In this document: positions 13,205 to 24,186 of the stretch, one piece after another
Numbering within the stretch: position 1 is the stretch's first letter
Layout: each line of letters opens with the position of its first letter
Source: Symsagittifera roscoffensis
Lineage: Eukaryota; Xenacoelomorpha; Acoela; Convolutidae
Length of the DNA: 64,000 bases
Assembly: GCF_963678635.1 (NCBI RefSeq)
Contig: NC_087065.1
Span: forward strand, 9,256,267 to 9,320,266
Direction: 5' to 3'
Program-made: the position numbers and the translations under genes
The notes under the pieces: generated by a model
What the model was told of the DNA's origin: nothing
Database searches by the model: none
The model's input: only the letters and a program-made list of their open reading frames with translations

Positions 13205-13586
13205 CTATTTTAATTAATATAAAGGTTTGATCCACCTAATTTGGAAGTCAAAGCTACTGTTCTTTTTGAGGTTTTATCGTTTTTGTTCCTATTTCCAATC
13301 TTTTCTGGTTTTTTGTTTCGCTTTTTGTCCTTTACTCGTTTTTTGTCCCCAAATTGCCCCCTTCACTCGTTTAGCTAGGCCTCGTTTTGGAAAGCGCACC
13401 CGGAAATTTTCTCAAGTTTTCTTAAAAAGCTAACACGGTACAACCACGAGGTGGACACGTTCCCGTTGAACTGTACCACTGGTACTCTAGATTGGGCATG
13501 TAGCCCGGAGGTGTGTCATGTGGGTTTGATCCCGTAGTCTTGATGTCGTAAAAACACCCAGGAGCGCCATAAAAACAAATGTAACA
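13205..13586 (-). mobile_element. Fragment of a related LTR element: LTR end, primer-binding site and leader (inverted)
   Basis: Read on the minus strand, this segment shows an LTR end TGTTACA (13586-13580), a short spacer ending in TTTTTA, then TGGCGCTCCTGG (13569-13558). This is the same junction as the 5' LTR/primer-binding site of the large element at 17653-17683. Further down, TACCGTG..TTAGCTTTTTAA (around 13443-13424 on minus) matches the leader of the large element near 17823. A-rich tracts follow in both. The LTR body to the right of 13586 is too diverged to align by eye, so the outer end is not placed. No coding part of this copy is seen. Confidence 0.6.
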
Positions 13587-14780
13587 GTCGCCTACTTAAG
13601 TCACATATGAGATTAAAGAAAAATAGGCCCTATAACCATTGGCTCAAGAGTCAGGGACACTATCTCTTGTGTTTTTCTGCCTCAAGCGGTCGTAGCTAAT
13701 TCGGTTCACTTTCGACATGAGACTAAAACCCGCGTTACAGCTTAAAGGCCACTATCAAAATACCCTTCAATCTAGAAAATGAGAACGCCCCCATACTCAG
13801 GTCTCAAAATACCTAAAATACGCAAACGTCGTTAAAAACAGGGTCTAAACCTTAAGTGTAGTTACTTTTTATTAGACAGTGGACCTTTGATCCATTTCAG
13901 ATAGATCAACCTAAAAACTCTCCCTAACTCAACACAACAATATAAAACACACTCAAGAAAATTAAATTAGGTTCTCAAATACCGAGACCACATCTAGAAT
14001 TGAGTAACTAAACTATAAAGCAGATCTAGATTTGATTGGGTCAATAAGTTTGAATCGAGAAGTTTGAAATAAGTAAGTTTTAACTCAAGAAACATGTTTT
14101 CGATCTGGACCATTGGGCAGCTTCAGCTGTCCACCTTTCCACCGAAGGTTCACTCTGGTCCACTCTAGCTTACTTCCTCTCCATTCGCGATCACTTTCCG
14201 TCTTCTGCCAAGAATAAGACAGCTCTACTCTCGTTCGAATTATGTATTGGAAATTGCGAAAAGCAATTTCCCGCTGCTATTTTTGACTACTTTCCCGCGA
14301 TGGTAATTCGAATCTTCTGATCTTATTTTTTCTGACATTTTCAGTTCTTGAGAGAAACCTAAGCATGATATACTCAATTCGAATTCTTGAAAAAATTGCG
14401 TTTCACCCCAAACTCAAGACTAAACGTTTTCTCAAGGTCAAACTTCCAAATTTGACCGACTGGCACAAATTTTTGAAAAATTACTTTTGTCTCCAAAATC
14501 AAGGTTAGTCTTCTATATCAAGGTCAAACTTCCAAATATGACCGACTGGCACATGGTTCTTGAAGTGCACTTGTTGAAACTGTCAATCTTAACTTTCTGT
14601 TTTTTTGCCCTAATTTATTTATAGGAATTAATTATTTCATCATCATCAGCATCATGAGGTAAGAAGAGTGTGTTTGTTTTGCTTTGTGCCCTGTGAGTTC
14701 CATTACTCGTGGCCTGCAAAACAATGACCACAGTACTTTTGCCTGCTGTTTGGCTCAGACAAAGTTTTAGGCAAAAACTA
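13587..14780. other. Unassigned interval, possibly diverged LTR body
   Basis: No gene is recognised. If the inverted LTR end at 13580 is real, the left part of this interval should be its LTR body, but no terminal TGTCACA-like end could be placed. A direct repeat lies at 14434-14553. Confidence 0.4.
14434..14553. repeat. Direct repeat pair, offset 86 bp
   Basis: AAGGTCAAACTTCCAAAT, then TGACCGACTGGCACA, occurs at 14434 and again at 14520 with one mismatch in the core. The spacer differs. It is too short to classify. Confidence 0.7.
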
Positions 14781-16746
14781 ACGTGGACAATTGGGTTAGA
14801 CTATTTAAAATTCTTTAAAAAAGTTCAATTATCTGTACATAGACTGAAGTTTCTGAGAAAATGTCTGAAAAACGATCTAATACCGGACTTTTTGATGTTT
14901 AGGGCCCCCGAGAACGGGTTTTTTTGGACCAAGCTGTGCATAATTTTCAATTAAAACTACTAAGGACTGAAACTTCTAGGGCAAATGAGGATAGGAAAAG
15001 GTACGAGGAGATGCTAATGAAAGCAAGATCACTGGTGCAAAAAGAAATCGACGAACAGTGGTGGGCATCCATTTTCCGCTTCGTGAGGCGTCAAGTTGAG
15101 GCAAGCTTAAAGACAAAATCAGAAAACCATATAAAAAGTTAGAAAAACTGTCCGAGAGACAAGATAATCCTCTTGGGGGGAGAATTGAGCGATCAGTTAA
15201 GGTGCTTGATAACATTGAACTGCCTGGAGGGGTACATGAAGTGCTATCAATGGGCCCGAAGCATCCCATTAGAGGCAAATTTAACGAAACTCACTTTTTG
15301 GCTGATATCGAAATTTTCCTCTCACAATTGAAAAATCGAAAAAACATCTGGTGAAACTTTATGTGAAATAGAAGGCGCGGCAAAGGCAGATGCAAAAAAC
15401 GTAAAGCAAACCCCAAGAGACATAGCCGTTGAAAAAACGAGGAAATATCTCAAAGATAATGGGTTGCTGGCTGTGCCCCGGATGAAACCATAATATCTCT
15501 TGATGTGAAAAGTTTGTACACCAACGTTCCCCTGAAGGAGGCAATTGAAATTGTTTTACAGAAGGTGTACAGCCAGGAGTCTCCTCCTGAAGTTCAAAGA
15601 GCAACCATGAAAAGGCTTTTGAATATGGCGGTCAGCAAATTATAATTCAAGTGTAATGATTCATGGTATGTAAAAATTGATGGTTTAGCAATGGGCGCGT
15701 CCCTCGCTGTAATTCTGGCAAACTTATGGCTGAAAGAGTACTAGTTTGCTCTAAGACAAGAAATACCGGATGGGAACGGAGATACAGCAAATTAATGACA
15801 AAAAGGTTTGTGCCCATGTTGCAGCAGGAAAGTCACATATAGGTCAAAGGGGGTTGAATGCGAGAGTTTTGAAACTGGTATCATCTAAAATGCGGGAAAA
15901 TATCCGATGACGTATACGCATCAATAACCGAGATAGTCTGGTACTGTGAAAGCTGCTGCCGCGCTAAGAACAAGGAGAAGGATACTCCGCAGGTGAAATT
16001 GTTTCTCAGGTATGGGGATGACATTGTTAGAACAGTCAGAGGGTAGCCTTCTCTTCTCGATGCCGCCAATTTTCTTCATCCAAATCTGCAGTTCACTCTA
16101 GAGGAAACTAATTCGGAGAGGAATTTGCCGTTTCTGGATTTGAACATAAATGTATCGCAGGGTAGGGGTGTAACTTGCAGTTGGTATCAAAAAGTAACAG
16201 AAACAGGACTATACTGAACTCAGTATAAGCGTCGTGTTATCCAAGGCACTGTACACAGGGTTTTTATGAGTACATCTAGCTGGGAGCATTTTGATAAGTC
16301 TATGGAAACTAATAAGGCGCAATGGCTGACAAATCAGTACCCTGTAAAATGGTCCGCAAAGGTGGCTTCAGACGCCTTGTGCAAAATAATCGAGGGTAAG
16401 GACAAGCCCCTGGATAGTGAGAAGTGTTTGTCAACTCAATCACCAAAGGATGTGAAGTACAATATAGAGGTAACCAAAGCCAATATTTTGCTAACAGGCT
16501 ACGCAAAATAACTAACGTTCAAGTGGTTTTCACCACAAGAAAACTAGAATCATGTTTATCATCACTGAAGTCAGCATTTTCTAATGAACTCAAGTCAAGA
16601 GTGGTTTATAAACTGTCTTGTATTGGATGCACTTTCACCTATGTCGGACAAACTGTTCGACATTTGACCACTAGAATTGAGGAACATAAGGAAGCAGACT
16701 CACCGGTAGGCCTCCACCTTCAGCAATGCCAACTTGAGGGAAATAG
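14780..16746 (+). pseudogene. Penelope-like element, 5' and middle part (RT + GIY-YIG endonuclease), broken
   Basis: Fragments in several frames line up in the order expected for a Penelope-like retroelement protein. An N-terminal region with LKFLRKCLKNDLIPDFL lies near 14840 and a FQLKLLRTE segment near 14948. RT motifs follow: SLDVKSLYTNVPL near 15500, GLAMGASLA near 15685, RYGDD near 16011 and LPFLDL near 16126. A C-terminal endonuclease core follows with YKLSC..C, TYVGQTVRHL and R.EEH near 16610-16690. RT and GIY-YIG nuclease together define the family. Many stops and frameshifts show the copy is dead. The frame is cut at 16746 by insertion of a large LTR element and continues at 40282. 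Confidence 0.85.
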
Positions 16747-17067
16747 TGTGACATTCGACCAGAATGGACAAAAATGCAGATTCGGCGATTTCAAATAGTT
16801 AGCAGCTAACCTTCCGAATTGACAGTTTTGAGAGATTAGTGACCTTATTGGGACGATTAGTCAAACGGTGAAGTTCAAGATATTCTGGTATTTTGAAATT
16901 TTAAAAATTCGAACTGAGAAGTCGCACTTCTGAGAAACGGCAAAAACTGCCATTTTGGAAGAAAACCAGGAGAAAATCAGAACAACAATAGTTGCGACGA
17001 AGATAACTACGAAAAAATCGAAGATCAGAATCGAAGAAAAAGCAGAATTAGCAGAGACCGTTCCGAG

Positions 17068-17099
17068 TTGCAACGATTGTGTCGCTACAATCGTTGCAA
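17068..17099 (+). other. Perfect 13-bp hairpin in the 5' LTR
   Basis: TTGCAACGATTGT, loop GTCGCT, then ACAATCGTTGCAA. The same hairpin is unchanged in the 3' LTR at 39772-39803, although the surrounding LTR has diverged. A second small stem CCGTT/AACGG follows directly. Confidence 0.75.
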
Positions 17100-17216
17100 G
17101 GCCGTTCACAACAACGGTGAAGGGTAGAAAAACAGCCTTCGGGAAAGAAGATAAGATTGTTATTTCCCCGGATTCAGGAATCCGGAGGGGTCTCGGGATT
17201 TGAACTGAAACTGTTT

Positions 17217-17224
17217 TATATAAA
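17217..17224 (+). promoter_or_regulatory. TATA-like box in the 5' LTR
   Basis: TATATAAA lies about 435 bp before the LTR end, where an LTR promoter would be expected. The right LTR has the variant TATATTAA at the matching place. This is a sequence match only; no transcription start can be placed. Confidence 0.4.
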
Positions 17225-17671
17225 CTTTTAGCTTCCCGATTATGTCTTGAATTGAATTTATTTAACATCTGAAATCATTTAACGACGATGAGAAGCTAGG
17301 AGTTGGGGGAAAGGGTTGATCCATTTTCGATGGAGATGATGATTTTTATCTACTGAACAAAAACAATAGTAATATAATAAATAGTAGTAGCCCTGATTTT
17401 AGGAGTGTCCACGTGGTCTGGGGATACTGAGACCCAGCCATGAGCTCACTAGTTTTGCATGTAATTAAGTAATTTGAGCGTTCTGGTCGAAGCCGGAGAG
17501 CAGTAACGTTTTTGTCGACCCGATGTTGAGAAGACCACCAAAAGAACTGGCTATGGTAGAGAGGGTGAAAAGCATGTAGAGCTCTGTTTAGACGTTGGCC
17601 AGTCGTCTTAGAACCTAGCTTTATTTTCCGTCGTCATGTACTTTCGGGCGAATGTTACATAGATGTTTTTA

Positions 17672-17689
17672 TGGCGCTCCTGGATGTTA
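17672..17689 (+). other. Putative tRNA primer-binding site
   Basis: TGGCGCTCCTGGATGTTA starts 12 bases after the LTR end and begins with TGG, as a site complementary to a tRNA CCA end should. The core TGGCGCTCCTGG is conserved in the inverted related copy at 13558-13569 while the flanks differ. The complementary tRNA would end CAGGAGCGCCA. Which tRNA that is could not be determined here. Confidence 0.6.
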
Positions 17690-20523
17690 TTCTTTTTTAA
17701 CATCATGACCGGCAGAACCGTTAACGAGCACTCCGCGCCGAGCGGATGCTCATAATAACGCCCTTAATAGGCCCTAACCGCCGGGGCGGAAGGGTAGTTT
17801 GGAACGCGGAAGCCTTCCGGATTACCGTGATTAGCTTTTTAACCTAGTTAAGACCGAAAATTCACGTTCCAGGAAGGGTGGGGGGATCGGCCATCTCCTC
17901 GTTCCCTGAGAGGTTTGTGACCAAAAACACTTAAAGATATGCAAAAAACCAAACAAAAAAGTAGTATAGTACCCAAGAAAAACAAAAAACATAAAAAATA
18001 ACCGAAAAAATCAAAAAACAGTAAGAAAAAAACAGTAGAAATCAGTGGAAATTATCCCCCCAGACAAGATGTGATCCGACCCTCCCGTTTGTTGTTGATA
18101 AATATATTGTTGTTACAGGCATTTATATCAATCAAGATTGTTACGATCATTTTTGTGGCCCGTTTGTGAGGCTTGTACTGTAGGGTTATCTGAGTATTTA
18201 AGCACGTTAATGCTAATTTGCGCTCAATCCGCAAGGGTCTGCTGATTTGGGCTCAATCGGGAGAAGTCTTGGGAGAAGATTGATCCGGCAAGCAGTACAA
18301 GGAGCAACAAAAAGGGGCTCAACGACAACAACAATCGACTGTTGGGTATCTTTAACAAGTTTTGTATCCCTTTTGGTACAAAAAGTAAGATAGTAACCTG
18401 TGGGGTGCTCGACAGTGCTGCACTGTAGTGACCCTTCACCGAACTGCAAATTTCCGAGTTAAGCACCTTAATTCGGATATTGAACAAACCCGGAGGGGTA
18501 TAGTATTACTAGTATTATTACTTATATACCCTATATTAATACTCTTATATCGTTTTTCAGTGAAAAACACAGTAAGCGGACCGGTTTTTAGGGTCAAAAT
18601 AGCGATATTTTGATCCCCCCACAAATCGCGATTTTTGAGATATCGATATTTTTTGAAAGGGAAAAAAGCGCTAAATTAGTGAGTTACATCGTAACTGTGC
18701 TAGTATAATAGGTATAACCGGTTGAGTTTAGTTCAGAAGTGGTTGGAACTATTTTGGTAGCAAAAACCGAATTTTCGTGATTTTTGAAAAAACGAAACGC
18801 TATAAAATAAGAAAATTTTTCAAAATTTTTCAGTTAGGACAGTAAAATTTGGTGTCCGGACAACGTCCACTAGTGAATCGACAGGTTTTAAAACCCGTTT
18901 CCCGAAACCTTCCGGATTACAGAGAAATCAAACTTAACGTGTTTGATTCAATGGTTTCATCAATCCGGAGGGTTCCAAATAGCATAGTTTTTTGCAAAAT
19001 ATTCCAACTAAAGCTTTTCAGATCGGGTTTTTTGCGGAAAACGGAATTATGGAAAAAGTCAGGCGGAACCTATAAGTGAGAAAGTTTTTGAATTTAGATA
19101 AAAGACGTTTTGGTTAATAAATTTGGAACGACTGGACAGATCCAGTTGATTTTAATACCATTAGATCAAAAATTAGCTGAGCTTACTAATAGGGACAAAA
19201 ATTATTCGAAAAAGTAAGCGCGAAAAGTTTTTAGGATTACTTTTAGCAAATTCATTAATTCGGGAAGGTAGACCCTTCACATTTTATTTTAAAAAATTTT
19301 GGAAAGCCCTTACACTCCTATCAAATGATAGAAACGGTTGAATAAAGCAATTTTACGCTGATCTAGACAAAAAGGGAAGGCTAAAGGCACCAGAAAACCT
19401 TGATCGAGCCAAAATTAGGCTAGCGATAAGACCCTTCACCGTTAGCGTGTATTGTCAAATAAGAGGCTTAACTTCAATCCGGAAGGGTCTAGGGAAGGAC
19501 CACATACCCTTCCCAGTTGATACAAACAGCATAATAGCATCGGAGAACGTATCCGGAGGGGTATAGTTTGAAAATCAAGGGAGTCTCCCAAAAGCTATTT
19601 TTAGAAAACCGGAGGTGTCCCAATCCGGAGGGGTCCAAATTTTTCCTAATTCGTAGGGGTCCAAATCCGGAGGGGTCTCAGTTTTGCCAATCCTTAGGGT
19701 TACTAATTTTGCCAATCAGGGGGGGGGGGGGTACTGTTTTTTGTCAACCCGGAGGGGTGTTATTTTTGTTAAAGGACTTAGCTAAACAGAAGAAAAGATA
19801 ATAGCGAGGGGTGTTAGGTTATCAAGAGACAGGCTAGGAACCAGTGACTGCACTGGTGACTTGCCTTTCAAAAAAAGACCTGACCAAAACATAATAGGTC
19901 CAAACTCGGATATTCGCGACACTAAGTCTAAATTAAAAAAGAGTGTGTAACTCATTGGTGTGGATTGAAACCCAAAACGTTTTTGAGGAAAGTGACTGCC
20001 CTGAGGATTTTATTAGGTCTAGCTCGGGCAGCCGAAGGCGGATAGGTAACAGGAGACTCAGTGTGTGCAATAGACGCCCACTTGAGAAAATTACTGCCTT
20101 CAAGTTTTGTCTGTTTGGTGCAGCGCCAAGCAGGGAAAGCTCTTTTTTTAAAATACAAGTTCGACTATTGTACTGCGATTGACTAAGAGTACAATACACA
20201 TACGTTTTTCATAGAAATATTCTTATTTTGTTATTTCTGGTTTTAAATCAGCAATTTGTGCTTGATTGTGTAGTGAAAACACTATCTTTTAAATTGACTG
20301 ATATCATCATACTGTGCTAGTTCTCAAATCTTACGACTAATAATCGATTATTGTGAATAAATTGTATACACGCTGTACACTGATAACATAAAAGGATTCG
20401 TGGTCACTATTTAATAGAAATTTTTGAAATTTATTGTGTTGTGTTATTATTATCAATAGTCAAACTAGAAGGAATTTAGCAATCGAACTGAGTGTATAGG
20501 CAGTAAGAAGTGATAAATTGAAA
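17690..20523 (+). other. Long leader of the LTR element with recurrent CCGGAGGGGT motifs
   Basis: This 2.8-kb stretch between the primer-binding site and gag has no supported protein. It is marked by a short motif, (AA)TCCGGAGGGGT or its complement ACCCTTCCGGATT. The motif or its close variants occur near 17181 (inside the LTR), 17812, 18226, 18489, 18904, 18962, 19477, 19551, 19620, 19666 and 19747. A cluster of about five copies lies at 19550-19760. A G run of about 13 lies at 19719. A 7-bp hairpin (ACCAGTG/CACTGGT) lies at 19840-19857. Packaging or RNA-structure roles are possible but unproven. Confidence 0.55.
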
Positions 20524-23500
20524 ATGAGTCTAGACAAGTCAAGGATACCTAAACTAGGTGATAGCTCCAGGAAATTCATACCTGAAAAGCAAAGAAAGGC
20601 AATGACCGACCCTTTTGTGGAATGGATCACACGAACTCGGATGAACAATGGGAAGAAAGTTTCAGGCTGAATGGTTAACACCAGGAGTCAAAAGTCCTCA
20701 GAAGGACAAAAGTCAATATTAGAGGTAGAGGTCCATCCGGAACCTGCCATGGATGAGAACCGGGATGTACATCGACCGGAAGGGAGAGGAAACCGAAGAT
20801 TGGCGAGTGAATCTACTCCGGTAGAACAAGACCAAGATTTTGCCACATCCACCGGGACTCTGGACCTAGAAGAGATATCGGAACTGTCCGACATCTCTAC
20901 TGAAAATGTGGCGACTACAAGATCACCCACAGACAACACTATGATGCATGGCGTGATGGAGAAACAAGGACAAATCAAGGATACCTTAGCTAAGTGATAG
21001 CTCAAGGAAGTTTATACCGGAGAAACAAAGAAAAGCAATGAACGACCCTTTTGTGGAAAGGATCACACGAACCCGGACCGACAATGTGGAGACGGTTTCA
21101 GGCCAAATGGTTGAAACCAGGAGTCAAAAGTCCTCAAATGAGCGAAAAACTATGCTAGAAGTGGAGGTCCATCCGGACCAGGCCATGAATGAGAGCCGGG
21201 AAAAACATGGATCGGAGGGGAGAGGAAACAGAAGGCTGGCGAGTGGATCTACTCCGGTAGAACAAGGCCAAGATTTTGCCACTTCCACCGGGACACTGGA
21301 CCGAGAGGAGATGTCGGAACTGTCCGACATCTCTACTGAAATTGTGACAACTAGAAGACCTCCCACAGACAACACTATGATGGCAGGCATGACTGAGAAA
21401 CAGGCGACGTCCTCATGGTTTTCAGAAAGAGTGAAGAACTTTTTAGGAAACATCTTTCCATTCACCATGGGAGTGGCTACAGGAGATGAAGGTAAATCCC
21501 AGGAGGAAGAAGAGGACGATGATGAGCAAGTTGACTTTGGATCTCCAGTCAGCCTCAATAGTTCGACCCAGGAGAATGAGGCATACACCGACAGAGAGAC
21601 TGGAACCATGCACAAATTTGGTGTGGTGAGGACGATAAGCAAAGACACAAACACATCAGGCCAGTCAAGAGACTTTGTGAGTATGACAAATTCGGAAACG
21701 CGAACTGGGGAGAATATAAACATAGGGCTAAGAAACGCATTGGCGGATCCAGAGGAGGATAATAAAAGACGTCGAGGCAGAGAATCAAAGCCCGAATCTC
21801 GACCAGTACCAAGCTACCTGGGATCGACAGGGTGACACCGCCACTTGTGACGCCACTAGTAAAAAACGGAGCATCATTTGAAGAAGTCTTGAACAACATA
21901 GTGGGCAGTATAGGAGAACAAAATGAACAGATATCCATAGGAATGAGTGAACTAGAAAGAGCAGTCCACGTTGGAAGAGAAAGTCTGCGGGAAGAAATAA
22001 ACCGCAATAGACAAGAAGTTGGTAGAAGCGAAAAACGCTGGAAGGAAAGAACGGATGAACACATAGCGAAGAGCTTGTCGCGAATGACAAGAGAAGCGGA
22101 ACAGAGAGAATTACGCTTAAGAGACGACATGGAGAAGTTGAGAAATCAGCAAGAGCAGTCTCTTGGGACTCTTGACACAAAGATAGATGCGATGATGGAG
22201 AGGCGAACTCAGGCTATCATGGATAGCTTGGACGGGCTACTAGGCAGCAAGAGTGGACCAAGAGAAAAGGAACTGAACTCGGGAGGTCCCAGCAGGGAGC
22301 CGAGGGTGAACTTCAATGACCAACAGAATAGGAGAAGGACATATGGATCCACTAGAGGTAGGGGCAGTTCAGCAGGCTATGCCACAGGGGATAATAGAAC
22401 ATGGGGCCCAAACTTTATAAGAAGTTCAACTAGCAATAGACAGACTTCAAACGAGCGACCGATGCAAGGCACACATGCGACTGGCAGAGGTGATTCCAGG
22501 AACAGGAGTCATGCAAGCCCAGGGATGAGTCATGCGAGCCAAGGAAGAAACAATCCCGGCGACTCGGATAGAAGGGACGTACCAAATACAGAACCCTTAT
22601 CAGGGGGCGATGATACTCAGGTGGGGCATTCAAGAGATGCCACAGCAATGGCAACAGCCTTTGAACCCCTAAACAGGTCATTGGAGACATTCCTGACGAG
22701 GTTATCCAGAACCAATGAACGCAGTGAAGAGTCTTTAAGAAACCAAGATGCTACAAGGACGAATCTGATCGCTGCATTGATACCTGGATAGAGGTGATGA
22801 AACTGCATTTTAAGGAAGAAGACCTGTCAGAAAGGCAAGAGTGCAGTGCGCTCACCAGTAACTTGGAAGGGAGAGCCCTAGACTGTGTGATGGCCAAAAA
22901 GCAATATCAGCGGGATACTGCTGAGAAAATCTTTGAAATCTTAATAAATCGTTTTGGCTCAGGGGTGCAGGGACACCAAGCAATGATGCGCTTCGAGAAA
23001 AGGAGGCAACGAGAAGATGAGACGATAGACAAGTTTCTAGACGATTTGGAGATGCTTATAAGGCGTATCCAACTGGATGAGTCGAACAGGAGGATGAACC
23101 TGGCTGTAGCCTCAAAATTCATCGATGGTGCGAAAAATGATGAACTTCGTACAATGTTAGCAACACATTACACACCACTATCAACCAATGCGCCAACACC
23201 AGAGGAGTTGAGGCTCAAGTCAAAAGACTATCTTTTACTGAAACATCCATCGAGATCTGGAAATTACAAGAACAATTATGGCAATTTTAACAACGGACCA
23301 ACAAACCAACGGAACAACTGGTCTAAACCGAGGGACGATATGGACAAGAGGCGCTCTTGTGCAAACTGCAGTTCGACGGACCATCATGTGTCAGCATGCC
23401 CAACTTAAAAACAGGTTATGAAAGCAATAGGCTTTAGCCTCGAGGACGAAGATGCGTCAGAAGTCGATCATGAAGATTTCATGAGAGGAGTAATTGCAAA

Positions 23501-23729
23501 ATTCGGCCCGAGGTGTTTCTTTTGCAACCTGGAAGGTCATTTTAAATCGGATTGTCCGCAGTTTTGGGATGCTGTAGCGGAAATCAAGCATCCAAGCCAC
23601 GAGGAAGCTTTATCGCGAGTGAAAGCCAGCAAGGCTCGCCTATTGAGTGAAGCGGAGGCGCGCAGAAAAGAAAAACCACAAGAGCTGGCAACGAAGAAAA
23701 TGCAAGCCGGTGGACGACTTCAAGATTGA
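20524..23729 (+). pseudogene. Gag-like polyprotein of the LTR element, decayed
   Basis: The likely start is the ATG at 20524, which reads MSLDKSRIPKLGDSSRKFIP before a TGA at 20668. After the internal duplication, a frame from 21038 carries an acidic, Ser-rich region. The frame from 21832 is rich in Glu/Arg heptads (coiled coil, about residues 30-140) followed by an Arg/Gly/Ser-rich tract. A frameshift near 22760 leads into a capsid-like helical part (WIEVMKLHFKEEDL near 22780; RFGSGVQGHQAMMRFEKRR near 22950). Two CCHC zinc knuckles then follow, C-X2-C-X4-H-X4-C, at about 23358-23400 and 23513-23556. The knuckles indicate a nucleocapsid-type RNA-binding end. Stops lie near 20668, 20997, 21835, 22791, 23406 and 23727. 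Confidence 0.75.
20539..21410 (+). repeat. 436-bp tandem duplication at the start of gag
   Basis: TCAAGGATACCT and the following 436 bp (20539-20974) are repeated directly at 20975-21410. Both copies encode the same N-terminal region, with SQKSS, EVEVHP, GRGNRRLAS and TSTGTLD motifs. 436 is not a multiple of 3, so the duplication shifts the frame. The copies differ at many positions, so the duplication is not recent. Confidence 0.85.
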
Positions 23730-24105
23730 TTATAGGGCAGCCGCGAGGGATGCTCTCAATAGAGTGCAGCAGGAACTGGTAACGAAAGAGATCGAGCAAA
23801 AAGTGAAGCTCGAATTGGAAAATGAGAAATTACAGGAGAAGCTGAATACCTTCGAGGCAACAGAAGTCGAAGAAACAAAGGCACCAAGTATTTTGAGCAC
23901 GAAACTTAATGTGATCTCCGGGCAGAGGTTCGGTATGGTGCCACAAGGAAGCAAAATACAGTCAATAATCTCGGTAGCGGGACACCAGGTAATCAGAAAT
24001 CTGAGTGAACCATCAGAGTTCACTTTGATGCATTTGGACACATATGCAGATTATCTGAGGCAGGTGGAGCCACGCACTGAGTCGAGAGTGTGCGAGCACT
24101 ACTAA
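23647..24105 (+). pseudogene. Gag-Pol junction segment, coiled coil
   Basis: This frame carries a charged helical stretch rich in Glu, Lys and Leu at about residues 40-70, then NVISGQRFGMVPQGSKIQSI and a segment that leads toward the protease. It is not recognised as a named domain. Position and frame suggest the linker between nucleocapsid and protease. At 24202-24246 the 18-base word AGGACATACGTAACAACA is tandemly duplicated (27-bp period), which disturbs the join to the next frame. Confidence 0.5.
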
Positions 24106-24186
24106 CAACAGGTATCCCTCGCATAAAGAAGCTTCACGGGCGCTACGTGGAAGTCTATGGACCGTATCAAGTGATGCTGAACGTAG

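Larger units (their letters stand above)
16747..17659 (+). repeat. 5' LTR
   Basis: This is a direct repeat of 39451-40281 in the same orientation. It starts TGTGACA and ends TGTTACA, a near-perfect inverted terminal pair with TG..CA ends. By eye the first 210 bp differ from the right copy at roughly nine positions. The left copy also has about 80 bp (about 17285-17391) that the right copy lacks. It contains a 13-bp stem hairpin, a TATA-like box and an 82-codon open frame (16955-17203) that is identical in both LTRs. Confidence 0.88.

Noticed and set aside
13490-13545. tRNA gene suggested by GGGTTTGATCCC
   Set aside because: The T stem and acceptor stem do not pair. The segment lies in the leader of an inverted LTR element.
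16955-17203. 82-codon frame in each LTR as a gene
   Set aside because: Identity between the LTRs is noted as a finding, but no domain, start context or neighbour supports translation.
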